NCBI RefSeq assembly: GCF_933775445.1
Contig: NC_065874.1
Coordinates: 22,204,501-22,268,500, forward strand
Reading direction: 5' to 3'
DNA length: 64,000 nucleotides
DNA from: Argentina anserina
Lineage: Eukaryota > Streptophyta > Magnoliopsida > Rosales > Rosaceae
In this document: in pieces, positions 46,130 through 57,131 of the stretch
Layout: every line of letters begins with the position of its first letter
How positions within the stretch are numbered: position 1 is the stretch's first letter
Program-made: the position numbers and the translations under genes
The notes under the pieces: generated by a model
What the model saw: the letters and a program-made list of their open reading frames with translations, nothing else
The model's database searches: none
What the model was told of the DNA's origin: nothing

Positions 46130-46975
46130 TCTCAAAAATAGCGATAAAAGATGCCCTACGCGTAAGAATCAACTACGCTATGACGGACGCACTACGCTCA
46201 AAGATAGCGATAAGACGGCCTACGCGTAAGAATCAACTACGCTATGACGGACGCGCTACGCTCAAAGATAGCGATAAGACGTCCTACGCGTAAGAATCAA
46301 CTACGCTATGACGGACGCACTACGCTCAAAGATAGCGATAAAAGACGTCCTACGCGTAAGAATCAACTACGCTATGACGGACGCACTACGCTCAAAGATA
46401 GTGATAAGACGTCCTACGCGTAAGAATCAACTACGCTACGACGAAGGCACTCCGCTCAAAGATAGCGATAAAAGACATCCTACGCGTAAGAATCAACTAC
46501 GCTAGGACGGACGCACTACGCTCAAAGATAGCGATAAGACGTCCTACACGTAAGAATCAACTACGCTACGACGGACGCACTCCGCTTAAAGATAGCGATA
46601 AAAGACGTCTTACACGTAAGAATCAACTACGCTACGACGGACGCACTCCGCTCAAAGATAGCGATAAAAGACGTCCTACGCGTAAGAATCAACTACGCTA
46701 CGACGGACGCACTCCGCTCAAAGATAGCGATAAGACGTCCTACGCGTAAGAATTAACTACGCTATGACGGACGTAGTACGCTCAAAGATAGCGATAAGAC
46801 GTCCTACGCGTAAGAATCAACTACGCTATGACGGACGCACTACGCTCAAAGATAGCGATAAACGACGTCCTACGTGTAAGAATCAACTACGCTATGACGG
46901 ACGCACTACGCTCAAAGATAGCGATAAAAGACGTCCTACGCGCAAGAATCAACTACGCTACGACAGACACACCAT
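46130..46975. repeat. 13-copy minisatellite with alternating 64/66-bp periods
   Basis: ATAG(C/T)GAT occurs at 46138, 46204, 46268, 46332, 46398, 46462, 46528, 46592, 46658, 46724, 46788, 46852 and 46918. The spacings are 66, 64, 64, 66, 64, 66, 64, 66, 66, 64, 64 and 66. The two-base difference is GATAAAAGAC versus GATAAGAC. Each unit contains CCTACGCGTAAGAATCAACT and CTACGCTATGACGGACGC. Tandem repeats in the 3' untranslated region are a known Tat/Ogre trait and can seed satellites. Confidence 0.95.
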
Positions 46976-47105
46976 CACCAACTCGGCATTCCTTAACCGG
47001 GGAGTGGGGGGACTCCGAGAGGGTCTGTGGGACCCACCGCTAATTATGGCGAAATGCTTAAATATTAACTCCCCAGTCAAGAAATTACCTCCATACACTG
47101 GGAAC

Positions 47106-47116
47106 TTGGGGGGACT
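47106..47116 (+). other. Polypurine tract of Tat element
   Basis: TTGGGGGGACT directly before the 3' LTR start TGTTGGC at 47117. Confidence 0.75.
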
Positions 47117-47590
47117 TGTTGGCATAGGCTTATGCCCGTCATAATCAGCACAACTATCAGCGCATTAAGGCTAATAAATAGCCCAGTCTCTCAATACTAA
47201 CAGTGAGTCAGGCGCACTAACTATGCAATGGGCCTCCCCGCAGCCCAAACTGACTACGGACGCACCCTCATGCGCATCTCAAAGATGACTCCAGAGAACA
47301 CGGTAATCGGACCTCGTCCCACACCGGAAGATAAGTAAATGATCTACCTCAACTCAACAATAAAAGGTCAAACCCTTGACCTCATAAGGTAAGTACACTA
47401 CATCCTCTACTGTTACTCTGCATAAATTACCATCAGCCTAACTTGAGCGTCAGAGAGTTGAAGACCACGCCACCGTGGTCTCTACTTTGACGACGTGTCC
47501 CGCTTGTGACAGGAAAGGGACAAGGAATACGGCGTATCTCATCTATAAGGAATACAGCGTATCACATCAAGTATTATCACTACGTTAACA
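47117..47590 (+). repeat. 3' LTR of Tat element
   Basis: 474 bp, the same length as the 5' LTR, differing from it at about 19 positions by eye (roughly 4%). It is followed by TSD TATAT at 47591-47595. Confidence 0.94.
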
Positions 47591-47595
47591 TATAT

Positions 47596-49995
47596 GTTTT
47601 GTCAAGTTTTTCATGTATGCTGATGATGTATGCTGTATTGATTGTTCTCCATGATTGCAGGTTGCAGGATTTTTCTTTAGACTTTACCCTTAACTATCCT
47701 CATTCCGACCGCTGAATATTACCTGATCCGGTGTAAGTTGCAATCACTCATGGGCATCACTTGATGGCAAGCACAGGAATCAGCTGGCACCTCGTGATGC
47801 ACTTGTGTGCAGTATGGATCCATGATCTCTATTCTCTAATCTCTAGACTACCATGGCACCATTCATGACGGCCTGCACTGGAGTCTGACAAGATTTCTCG
47901 ACCGTTACGAAGAAGTTTGGCCTCATTATAATCCACACAGCTTTGAAACTTGAGTTGACTTGGATGAACATGTTTTGAACTTGCCACAGATGAAGTTGTA
48001 AACAATATGGTCTTAGTAAGCCTGATCTAGATATGTGAATTGTCGTTGCACGCGGTTTGACAATTTAAGACATGGGATGAAAGAGAGAAAATCTAATATA
48101 ACTTGTTGGATCTATGAAACTATGAATCTATGAATCTTGTCTCTTGGAATCGTTGGCTTTATAGTACCAATGAAAAATGGTGAGTCTGGTTATCAGATTT
48201 TGGACTTGATTGGTTATTGGTTACCGTTGGTGACTTTGGAAAATGGTTACGGTTGGAAATTAAATGGTGTATACTTGTTACCGTTAGAAAATGGTTAGAC
48301 TTGTCTTTCGCGTCTTCTGAGTTCTGACTCTTTTCCCTCCATCACCGCCTTCATTTCACCTCCATCGTTGTCTTTACTTCGCCTCCATCAATCGACGCAG
48401 ACCCTTTGTATCTCAAGTCTCAATCGACGCAGGCCCTCTCCATCTTAATCTCTCGGAGTCTCTCCACCCAACTTGTTTTGGGGGTTAGATCTAGGTGTGT
48501 GTTGTGTTGCCAATTCAGTTCAAGATTGAACATAGTAGTATAGTGAACTAATGATTCTTGTGATATGTGCAGGGACTTATGCAAGTATGAAAATTTATTT
48601 ACTGTGATATGTTAAGTTAGAAGCTAGAATTGCAATTTCAATGATGTATATGCAAGTGCAGCAGGTGAATATACAATTTTTGGGATTTGTCATTTTGATA
48701 CCGAAAAAGTACTGAATTATACTGAACAATATCGTTTCATCAGTTCGGTATCGAGGTTGAAAAATGAAGTATGGAACCAATACCGAAATATAAAATCAGT
48801 TCGGTATTGGTTTGAGTAGAATTCTGAACCGTCCTGAACCGTTCACCCTAATTGGCTCTATGTATGATATATTTGTTCTTCTACGAATGGAGTTGTGCTG
48901 AATTTACACAGCCATCTTTAATTCTTTTTCACTGTAACACGATAGCAGTGAGAGACAAGCTAGAAGCCTTCTTAGCTTGGTGATTATGGAGACAAAAGGA
49001 ATTTACAACACGGGGAAAGAGTATTGATGCCAGACGATGTTCAACTCTTTTGGTAGAGCCGTGCGTGCTATGGCATCAAATGCCGCGGTGATGTAGGGAA
49101 CTGAGGTCTAGTCGTCTACTTGTCTTGAAGTAGATTGTAATGGAGCTGTGAACAATACAAACGGTATCAGTGGCCTCGGGGGTAGTTTTCAGTATCCGCC
49201 CTGTTGCATAGTGCCAATTTGCTATGACATGCACGTACGTTGGTTTCACTAACCTGAAAGTTGATTGGGGATGCATTATCAGTTAATAATTTGGAGTAAA
49301 AACAACAAAATTGCGTGTTCCGTATAATTTCGTATTGATTTCAGGGGAGAGCCGGCCACTTTCAATCGATCAAGCCAACATGACCTTCCTAGCCCTGAAG
49401 CTTGCATGCATGGCCATCCTAGGGATATACGTACTCACCAACGTACGTATTGCATTTTTTCTTTTCCATACGACCAGAGCAAGCAACAAGTCTAGCTAGC
49501 TAGGTTAAAATTAAGCTTTTCAATATATATTTGTAATTGTTGACTGAAACCTAGCCTGCATGTGGATCCCAAAGCTTTCGATCGATCATGGATCCGGACT
49601 AACGCACCTGTACGTCGTGGGAAGGCCTTCAGGAAACACTCCCCGGCTCCGACCGTGATGCTCAACATGTATACATTTTATTATGTACTGGTTTGGGGTC
49701 AAATACTTCAACATGTATACAGTATACTGAGACTTACCAATTTTATTATGTTATTCACTACTTTCTTTTGCAAGCCACACTCTTTGATAATTTGACTTTG
49801 ACGTGATCTCGATTTTAAGATTGATGTTTCCGTGTATTGCACGGGTCAAATTAATAGCTTCTTTAAGTTAGCTCCATTATAGTCGATTTCTAGTTCTACA
49901 AATGACTTAAATTCATGAATGCATTGAAGTTGGGAACGTACATAAGTCTTTATTCTGACATAAAAAAATACTATATATATATATATAATTTTTTG
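47596..49995. other. Spacer with no recognised gene
   Basis: About 2.4 kb. A possible degenerate exon (AG acceptor at about 47660, then LQDFSLDFTLNYPHSDR and TGA at about 47713) could be the tail of an unidentified old gene. 48700-48840 has repeated TCGGTAT(C/T)G phrases of repeat-like character. 49380-49442 could encode a short hydrophobic leader (MTFLALKLACMAILGIYVLT) ending at a GTACGT donor. None of these is strong enough to call as a gene. Confidence 0.4.
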
Positions 49996-50885
49996 CTAAG
50001 TGACTAGGTCACAGAAAACTAAATTCAATATATCTTTCAGTTTTGGCTAAATTGCCGAAATACACCCTGAATTTGGCTCAAATTGTCAATTTACACCCCG
50101 AACTTGTAAATGCTAAAATTTGCCTCCTCAACTTAGAAAAAACTGCCGATTTGCACACCCACCGTCAAATTTAACGTTTTACATCCAATTTGTGGTCACA
50201 TGTCATTCACATGATGGGTATTTTTGTCATTTAATCTTTAATTTCTTTTAATAATAAAAATGCACAAGAATTTTCAATTTGTGTACAATTATATTTCCTC
50301 ACTCATTCACTCCATGATATTCTTTGTTTTTTTTCAAAAAAACATATATATCAAATTTATAATCTAGAACACAACTCATATCAACAAAATAGATAATTTA
50401 TAACCAACCATATAGTGGGGGATCTCCAGAGTCCCTCAGGATCACCACATCCATTTTCGGGTCTTTGTTTGAAGCTTCAATCAATGTTGGAGGGTAAGAA
50501 TATATTTCTTAATAGGTCTAGGGTTCTCCTACTGAAGAAGACGATGAGGTCTCCTCTTTTCTTTCTTTTGAAATTGACGATTGGTCTCCAAACCGTGCAT
50601 CATCTTTTTTTTCCTTGTGCATTTTTATTATTAAAAGAAATTAAAGATTAAATGATAAAAATACCCATCATGTGAATGACATGTGACCACAAATTGGATG
50701 GAAAACGTTAAATTTGACGGTGGGTGTGCAAATCGGCAGTTTTTTCCAAATTGAGGAGACAAATTTTCGCATTTATAAGTTCGGGGTGTAAATTGACAAT
50801 TTGAGCCAAATTTAGGGTGCATTTCAGCAATTTTGCCTTCAGTTTTTATCTCTAAGTGACTAGGTCACAGAAAACTAAATTCAAT
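49996..50885. repeat. 34-bp direct repeats flanking the MULE insertion site
   Basis: The 34 bases beginning CTAAGTGACTAGGTCACAG are at 49996-50029 and again at 50852-50885. They enclose the foldback element and its TSDs. Without the element they would lie about 56 bases apart as a short tandem duplication, so the element probably landed in a pre-existing repeat. Confidence 0.85.
50045..50837. mobile_element. Mutator-like foldback element (MITE) with long inverted repeats
   Basis: Terminal inverted repeats of about 224 bp (50045-50268 and 50614-50837) begin GGCTAAATTGCCGAAATACA on the left and end TTCAGCAATTTTGCC on the right. They are flanked by a perfect 9-bp TSD TTCAGTTTT at 50036-50044 and 50838-50846. 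A 9-bp TSD with long TIRs is typical of Mutator-like elements. The 345-bp centre has no transposase; it contains a short frame with GDLQSPSGSPHPFSGLCLKL of unknown origin, so gene capture cannot be excluded. The element is non-autonomous. Confidence 0.88.
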
Positions 50886-51829
50886 CTTCCAGTATTTATG
50901 AGAAAATAATACTTATATGAACTGATTAGAGACCTTTTACGTTAATGCATGTATTATAATTGTACCGAAAAATCGATCGAGCAGATCAAATTGATACAAA
51001 AGTAGACTTGCTTTAACTAGCCAGATTTTGAGACAGTACAAGAAAATTGCAGCGATTTGATCCAATAGTCAAACTAAAGCATGAAAGAAAGCACAGTTTC
51101 AAATTACAAAGTTACAAACCACCAAAGTAACGAAGTTGCAACATATAACATTAATATAAGGTTCCAATCAAGTGATCCAATCCAAATTGTAAAATTGAAG
51201 CATGGAACTAATGGAAGAAGTCAACAAACTCAAAAGAGCATAGTCGCAAATTACAAACCAACAAAGTAACCAAGTTCCAATAGATAACATAAAAATAAGC
51301 TTGCAATTAAGTGCTCCAATCTACTCTTCAAACCCTCCAATAATGTAGCCATCAAGTCACTCATTGCATAGAAAATTATCATTCTGCACAAAATTATCAT
51401 TATCTGACAAATAACAATTGTATTTCAAAAACACATGTGGCTCCATATGTTGTACAAGTACAATATCTAACTAATTAATAATTACAATACATATTACCTA
51501 ACTAGAATTGATCAATGACAACACAAAACTTTAAAATAAAGAACAATGCTAATAAATTTTATAACATCTTCAGTTCATACTTTTACAAAGGTTTAGAATC
51601 CTCCTCATTAGCACTCTTGTTAAGGGCCTCTTTTATATGTTATACGCACACAAAAAACAGAGATAAAATAGACCAGATGAGAAGAAATGAAGAATGGTGA
51701 TACATATTAGCTTCAAGGCATTAAACAAAAAAATGTAAACTTTAAAATGTTAAGAAAAAAAATCAAATTTATTCCAGATTCAAGGACTTCATATGTCTCC
51801 ATTTACCCTGGTTTTGGAACGTATTGCAG
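50886..51829. repeat. AT-rich spacer with a degenerate direct repeat
   Basis: Two diverged copies of a block lie at about 51101-51182 and 51246-51320, sharing AAATTACAAA, CAAAGTAAC, AAGTT and AAGTG(A/C)TCCAAT. They may belong to the subterminal region of the hAT relic to the right. No gene is supported. Confidence 0.45.
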
Positions 51830-53335
51830 CTCCATGATTGCATTAGATTTCAACCAATTTTGAAGGCAAATAGGTTTTCAACTGTTTTAGACAGTAGGGA
51901 TGATCTGTACGGATCTATCACCATTTTTCCGGTACTGAAAGTTGACTCACTTGCAACTGTAGACACTTGTACTGCAAGTACATCTATTGCAAGTGATTGC
52001 CAGTTTGAATATTTATTCATATTCACCTTCCACCAGTCCAAAATCGATCAATCCACCTCTTCACCAAGCTTTTTAATAACTTTCTCAATAGGGTCCAAAA
52101 ATATCTATCCACTTCATATCCCACAACAACTTTCTTATTTTGTTCAAGTTCTCTATCCCAATTTTCTTCCATAGCAGCTTTTCTCTCACTAATGGGTTTA
52201 GTTGTTGTTTCAACTCTACTACTTACGCTCCTCTTTATCTCCTTGATGTACCACTATTGGACTCACCATACAAGTCACATAATTCAACAATAAGTTGCTT
52301 CACTTCATCAGATTTCTTTTTGATCTCCCAAAAAGGCAAAATTCAGTTGTGTTTTACATACTTTTTCTAAGTACTTCAACATGTACCTAGGATCCAAGAC
52401 CATAGCAACAAGAAAAATTGCATTCATGTTGTCCAACTTACCAAAATACTTGTTGTACTTAGTCTTCATTTTTGTGGTCATCTCATATAAAACTTTGTCT
52501 GCCTCACTTAAATCAGCCCCTACACCAAAGGAACAAAGGTCTTCAAGCTCAGTTTCAACAGTAACAATATCTTGGAAGGTCTTATGAGTTGTTGGTTTTA
52601 GTGAGGCACTGATATGCACAGTGGCTTCATAAAACACTATTAGAAACTTTACAAAAACAGTTGCATTGTCCCAATCTTCAGCCGTGGGCGGTCCAATTCT
52701 CTTCACCTTCTTCCTAGAAATAGCCACATCACACTCACTCGATATACGTGCCTCATCTTCATCCTTAGGTTCATCCTCATCAAAATAGTTCTTAAACCTT
52801 ATATCATCATAATACAATCTGGCAAAAACTTTTCTATAACCCCAAGCCCTATCCAACATAAGATAGGTGGAATTCCACCTTGTTGGAACATCCAAGACGC
52901 ATACCTTGTTGCATTCAACTTTCTACTTCTCGTCACACTTTCCAAACTCATCATTTCTTGCACTAAAACCCCTTACATACCTCACAGCATTCCTTATTGG
53001 AACAACAGACTTCTCCAAGGTCTTCAATCCAGATCTCATAATGATGTTTATGATGTGAGCTAAACATTTCACATGCATAAACCTACCTCCAAGAATCGGT
53101 GTAGTCTCCCAACTACACAATTTATCCCTCACATAGTCGATGACAATTTTTTTTGCCAATGCATTCTCAACAGAAATGCATAGAACATTGTCAGTTAACC
53201 AATTCAGGAGACAAGACTCGAAAATTTGACCAATAGTCACACCTTCATGATTTGGTGTCACACAAAAAGCAAGCACTCTCTTATGCATGTTCCATCCTCT
53301 ATTAATGAAATGGGCACTAGCAGCCATACACTTAC
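51830..53335 (-). pseudogene. hAT transposase pseudogene (RICESLEEPER-like), minus strand
   Basis: Reading leftwards from 53327: WLTDNVLCISVENALAKK, GGRFMHVKCLAHIINIIMRS (the hAT core CAxH region), TAG at about 52923, then VPTRWNSTYLMLDRAW, KVKRIGPPTAEDWDNA and MNAIFLVAMVLDPRY in the same frame to 52308. The C-terminal dimerisation block (STVASESTFSTGKMVIDPYRSSL) is in another frame at 51850-52041. The order matches BED-zinc-finger hAT transposases, which cut and move DNA elements. The N-terminal BED finger is missing or unreadable upstream of 53335. No clear terminal repeats were found. Confidence 0.87.
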
Positions 53336-53659
53336 AATGGAGTCATTGGTAAGAGCCAACTGTCTTGTCAACACCATCAGCTATCTCCCTCAATGGATGA
53401 CTATTAAGGACGAAATGAGGATATACTTCCACCCTATGCACTTTTGGGGCGGAGCAATTTATTAGCCAAGGGTACCTCCCTACATAAGATTTTCTGATAA
53501 CATAGATATTATAGTACATACTTCACCATGTTTAGTGTATTATTCATTTGATTAGAGGAATTATCATCACGATCTATATATGATGTATGTCAGCCTGTCA
53601 CACAACACTCAAAAACTGGTTACGCCAACTTGTTCATTTTTACCTTGTTATATATTCTA

Positions 53660-53667
53660 TGTATGAA
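53660..53667. repeat. Target-site duplication of hAT element (pairs with 60382-60389)
   Basis: TGTATGAA at 53660-53667 and CGTATGAA at 60382-60389 flank the element with one mismatch. Eight bases is the normal hAT TSD length. Confidence 0.85.
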
Positions 53668-53675
53668 CATGGGCG

Positions 53676-55384
53676 GATCCAGCCTAGGCTTGACTGGGCT
53701 GGAGCCCAGGTGAAATTGAATCCCAAAAAAAAAACCCAACCTTTTATAAAAAAAATTGTTTAAGAGCACGGGCTGGAGTGAGTCTCTCACTCTCTCTCTC
53801 TCAAACTTCTTTAGTTCTTCAACTGTTCTTGACTCCCCGAGACTCGAGTCTTCTACTATACTTCTAAATTCTAATCATCTTATTGTTCAAGGCTTCAAGG
53901 CATCAAGCCCATCATCACTCGTTGTCGGACCGTCGCCAGACGCCACTCCCCGCACCATTAAAGCTCAGACCACAGGTTTAGCTCTTCTCCTCTAATCTCT
54001 TTCAAAATTGAATCAAATTTTGGATTATAGAATGATTAGATACTGAAATTTGGTGAGTAGGTTAGAGAATTGGAGAGTATAAATACTGGGTATATGGGTT
54101 AGTTGTTTCTATGTTTGTTTGGGAGGCCAGGTGAATGAATTGGAAATTGAATCAATTTCCTCACTATTTTCATAAGGTCCTATTGGAATGGGTTAGCTTC
54201 TCTCGTGAATGAGAACTTGGTAGGTACTTTTTCTAAGATAGCTAGTTAATATTGGAATGCTAACCAGCAAGTCTGCTTAGCTGGGATCTTTAATTGTTGA
54301 AACTGCAGTTGGCAAACTTGGGAAGGGAAATTGATAATTTGTTGAGTCAATCTGTCATATTGACTTATTAAATAATAGTGGATTATTTGGGAAAGAATTC
54401 TCTGGTTCGTCCTTTGTTCCAAATGTGGATTACTAATATTGTAGCTAAAGAAGTTTATTAACTCCACTATAGGGAGTTACATACTTTCTTAGTTTGGGAG
54501 CAGTTGGCTTACCTGACGATAAAAAAATGGTATTTTACAGCTCATAGAAATTTACTACACAGAAATTATGGAAAACTTGTCATCTTGAATTGTACTCACA
54601 TGAGATTACTGTTACTGATGTTCAACTGGAAACTTACTTAAGGATTTTAGTGAGTCATTTTTATTGGCAGTATGGGGGGTGCAACTGAGACGTGCTTAGT
54701 GAAGGTTAATCTTAAATAAAGTTATGTAATTTAAACCAAGAGGGATAGTTCAAGCCAGAATTTTTTTTTGCGGGTAGTGGTTGCAAAAATTCTATTCATC
54801 CCCATGCCAGTCTTACATATTTGGCTATTTTGAAGCATTTTTATTCGTGTGAATGGATATTTTTAGGACATCAGTGTAAAAGTAAATGTATATTCTTAGG
54901 TATTGATTAATTTAGGTGGGTGCAACTAGGTGATTGGAAACAGACCTTCTCCTTAGGTATATAAAACAACCCCCACTTTATGTGATTTGGATATGCATAG
55001 GAATCCCTCTCCTCACTGCATTTTTCAAACTTGGTAAAAGTTTGATGCCTATTAAGTACATGATCCGAACAATGCCTAAGAATATTATAATAGCTCATTT
55101 ATTAGTTTTAGGCATAATTCATGCAGTGAATATGTTCTTGATCATAGTTTATATTCCTTTGGTATTAATGATTGATCAACTGTAGTTTTTTTTTTTTTTG
55201 CCCTACTACAGCTATTTCCACAGTTGTTACAATTGCAGAAATTCTCAAAAACAATGGGCTGGCTATTGACAAAAGTGAGACTGCTATCCTTTTATCTTTC
55301 AACAAAGCAATTGGCAAATTGTCAATCATATTTACTTTTTGAATATTATGCAGAAATCATGACATCAATTGTTGTATTTTTCAG
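53676..55384 (+). other. hAT 5' region, probable untranslated exon and intron
   Basis: 1.7 kb without a convincing frame. The CT-rich 53790-53800 stretch and a short GC-richer block to 53973 look like a 5' untranslated exon. The rest is AT-rich intron-like sequence with a T-run at about 55187-55199, ending in a pyrimidine tract and CAG right before ATG 55385. Splicing is inferred. Confidence 0.45.
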
Positions 55385-57131
55385 GATGTCTAATGATAAT
55401 CACATTAATCGTGTCAAAAGGCCCAAATATAAAGAAATTGATACATGGTTTAGTAGAAAGAGTGATCAACCATCAGCATGTTCACAACCTTCTGTAAGCA
55501 CTCCAATTGCTATTGAAGTAAATGAAGAACCATCTTCTGAGTCTACTTTACCCAATTCTTTGAGGGACGAGTTTGATCCACTTGGTAATGACAATGCCAT
55601 TGAACGTGATCCGGGCAAATGGTGTCCTATATGGAAGTATCCTGTGAATCGACGTGAAGTCATTCAAAAAGCTTATATTGCATTGGGTCTATGTCAACCT
55701 AAGTTGAAACATTATCCTTTTTCAGTTCATGGAGCACAAAATCGTAAGTTTAACTTTAATTGGTTTGAAGGTCATCCTTGGCTTGAGTACTCGGTGGATC
55801 AAGACAAGATATATTGTTTTCCATGTTTTCTATTTGATAGAGAAAACACTCCTCACCTTGTGTATACTACAGATGGGTTGAAAAATTGGAAGGATAAACA
55901 TGTGCTCAAGGTACATATGGGGGTTAAAGACAGTCCACACAATGAAGCCATGGAGTAGTGGTACTTACTGAGAAATGTGGCTACTGAAATTGAGAGAGTT
56001 TTGGTAAAAAAATCAGCAAAAGAGGTGGAGCATGATCGATTAAGGTTGAAGGCTGCAATAGAGGCTATAAGACTTCTAGCAAACCAAGAACAAGCATTTA
56101 GAGGCCATGATTAATCTGAAAGCTCTCTTAATGGTGGAAGTTTTAGGCAAGTTAAGAAGTCTTATGAAAGAATGGCTAGTGAAGAGGATATGATGATATT
56201 GAAAAATGGTCCTGGAAATGCCAAGTACACAAGTCCAGCTGTTCAAAAGCAGCTTTTGAACATTCTTGGTAATAAAGTGAGGCAAATGATTTGTGAAGAA
56301 CTTGGTGATGCAAAATTTTGCATTCTTGTTGATGAAGCAGTTGATGCATCTGGCAAGGAGCAAATATCTATTGTTTTGAGGTTTGTTGATCGTCAAGGCT
56401 TTATTCGAGAACAGTTCTTTAAGATAGTGAGTGTTCCTGACACAACCTCATTAACTCTTAAATTAGAGATAGTAAAAGTTCTCAGTATGTTCAATTTACA
56501 CGTGAGAAATGTGTGGTCAAGGATATGATGGAGCAAGTAACATGAGTGGTATTTGGAATGCCTTACATGCAATGTTTCTAGCAGAGTGTCCATCTGAATA
56601 TTACGTTCATTTTTTTGCTCACCGGTTGCAGCTAGCATTGAATGGTGCGGCTAAGGGAGTTCATGATTTATGCCGCTTCTTTTCTACTTTGTTGTTAGTT
56701 ATGAACTTTGTCGATTCATCTGCTAAGCGCAAGGGTACACTAAAAGCTGCTAGAGAGGATGAAATCCAATATTTGATAAATCTTAACACTCTTCAAACTG
56801 GTATGGCCCTAATCAAATTTGTATTATCTTAATATCATTAGATATTTTTAAATTCTTGGTTTACTTTAAATTCTTACCACTATTTAATACTTATTCTCAT
56901 TCATCAAATAGGTACGGGGTCTAATCAAACTTGTACTTTGCAACGACCAGCTAGTCTCGTTGGAGCTCTCATTTTCGCTCTATTAAAAGTTTGATTGAAT
57001 TATTTGGTTCAACCGTAACAACCCTATATCATATCATGGACACTGCATCCTTACCTATTCAGGGAGAAGCTAGTGGTATTCTTAGAGCTATGAGAACCTT
57101 TGAGTTTGTGTTTTGTTTGATTATGATGGAT

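Larger units (their letters stand above)
34452..47590 (+). mobile_element. Tat-lineage Ty3/gypsy retrotransposon with antisense gene and minisatellite
   Basis: Bounded by TATAT at 34447-34451 and 47591-47595, with 474-bp LTRs TGTTGGCATAG...CGTTAACA. Contents on the plus strand: PBS, gag (interrupted by a solo LTR at 35285-36855), PR, RT, RNase H, a second RNase H (aRH, the Tat hallmark) and integrase. Beyond 42222 a 4.9 kb region carries antisense exons (42702-45268, minus), their TATA box (45820-45826), a 13-copy repeat (46130-46975) and a PPT. The LTRs differ at about 19 of 474 positions, so this insertion is older than the nested chromovirus. Confidence 0.95.

Noticed and set aside
46130..46975. 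CRISPR-like regular array
   Set aside because: Units are contiguous with no unique spacers, and the array lies in the 3' region of a plant retrotransposon. It is a minisatellite.
47506..47715. 69-residue ORF spanning the right Tat LTR end
   Set aside because: Its N-terminal half is LTR sequence repeated at 34832; the ORF is a chance join across the insertion boundary.
54934..55185. ORF with hydrophobic stretches (PPLYVIWICIGIPLLTAFF) as a membrane protein
   Set aside because: It lies in the AT-rich 5' intron-like part of the hAT element, with no conserved family and no supporting signals.
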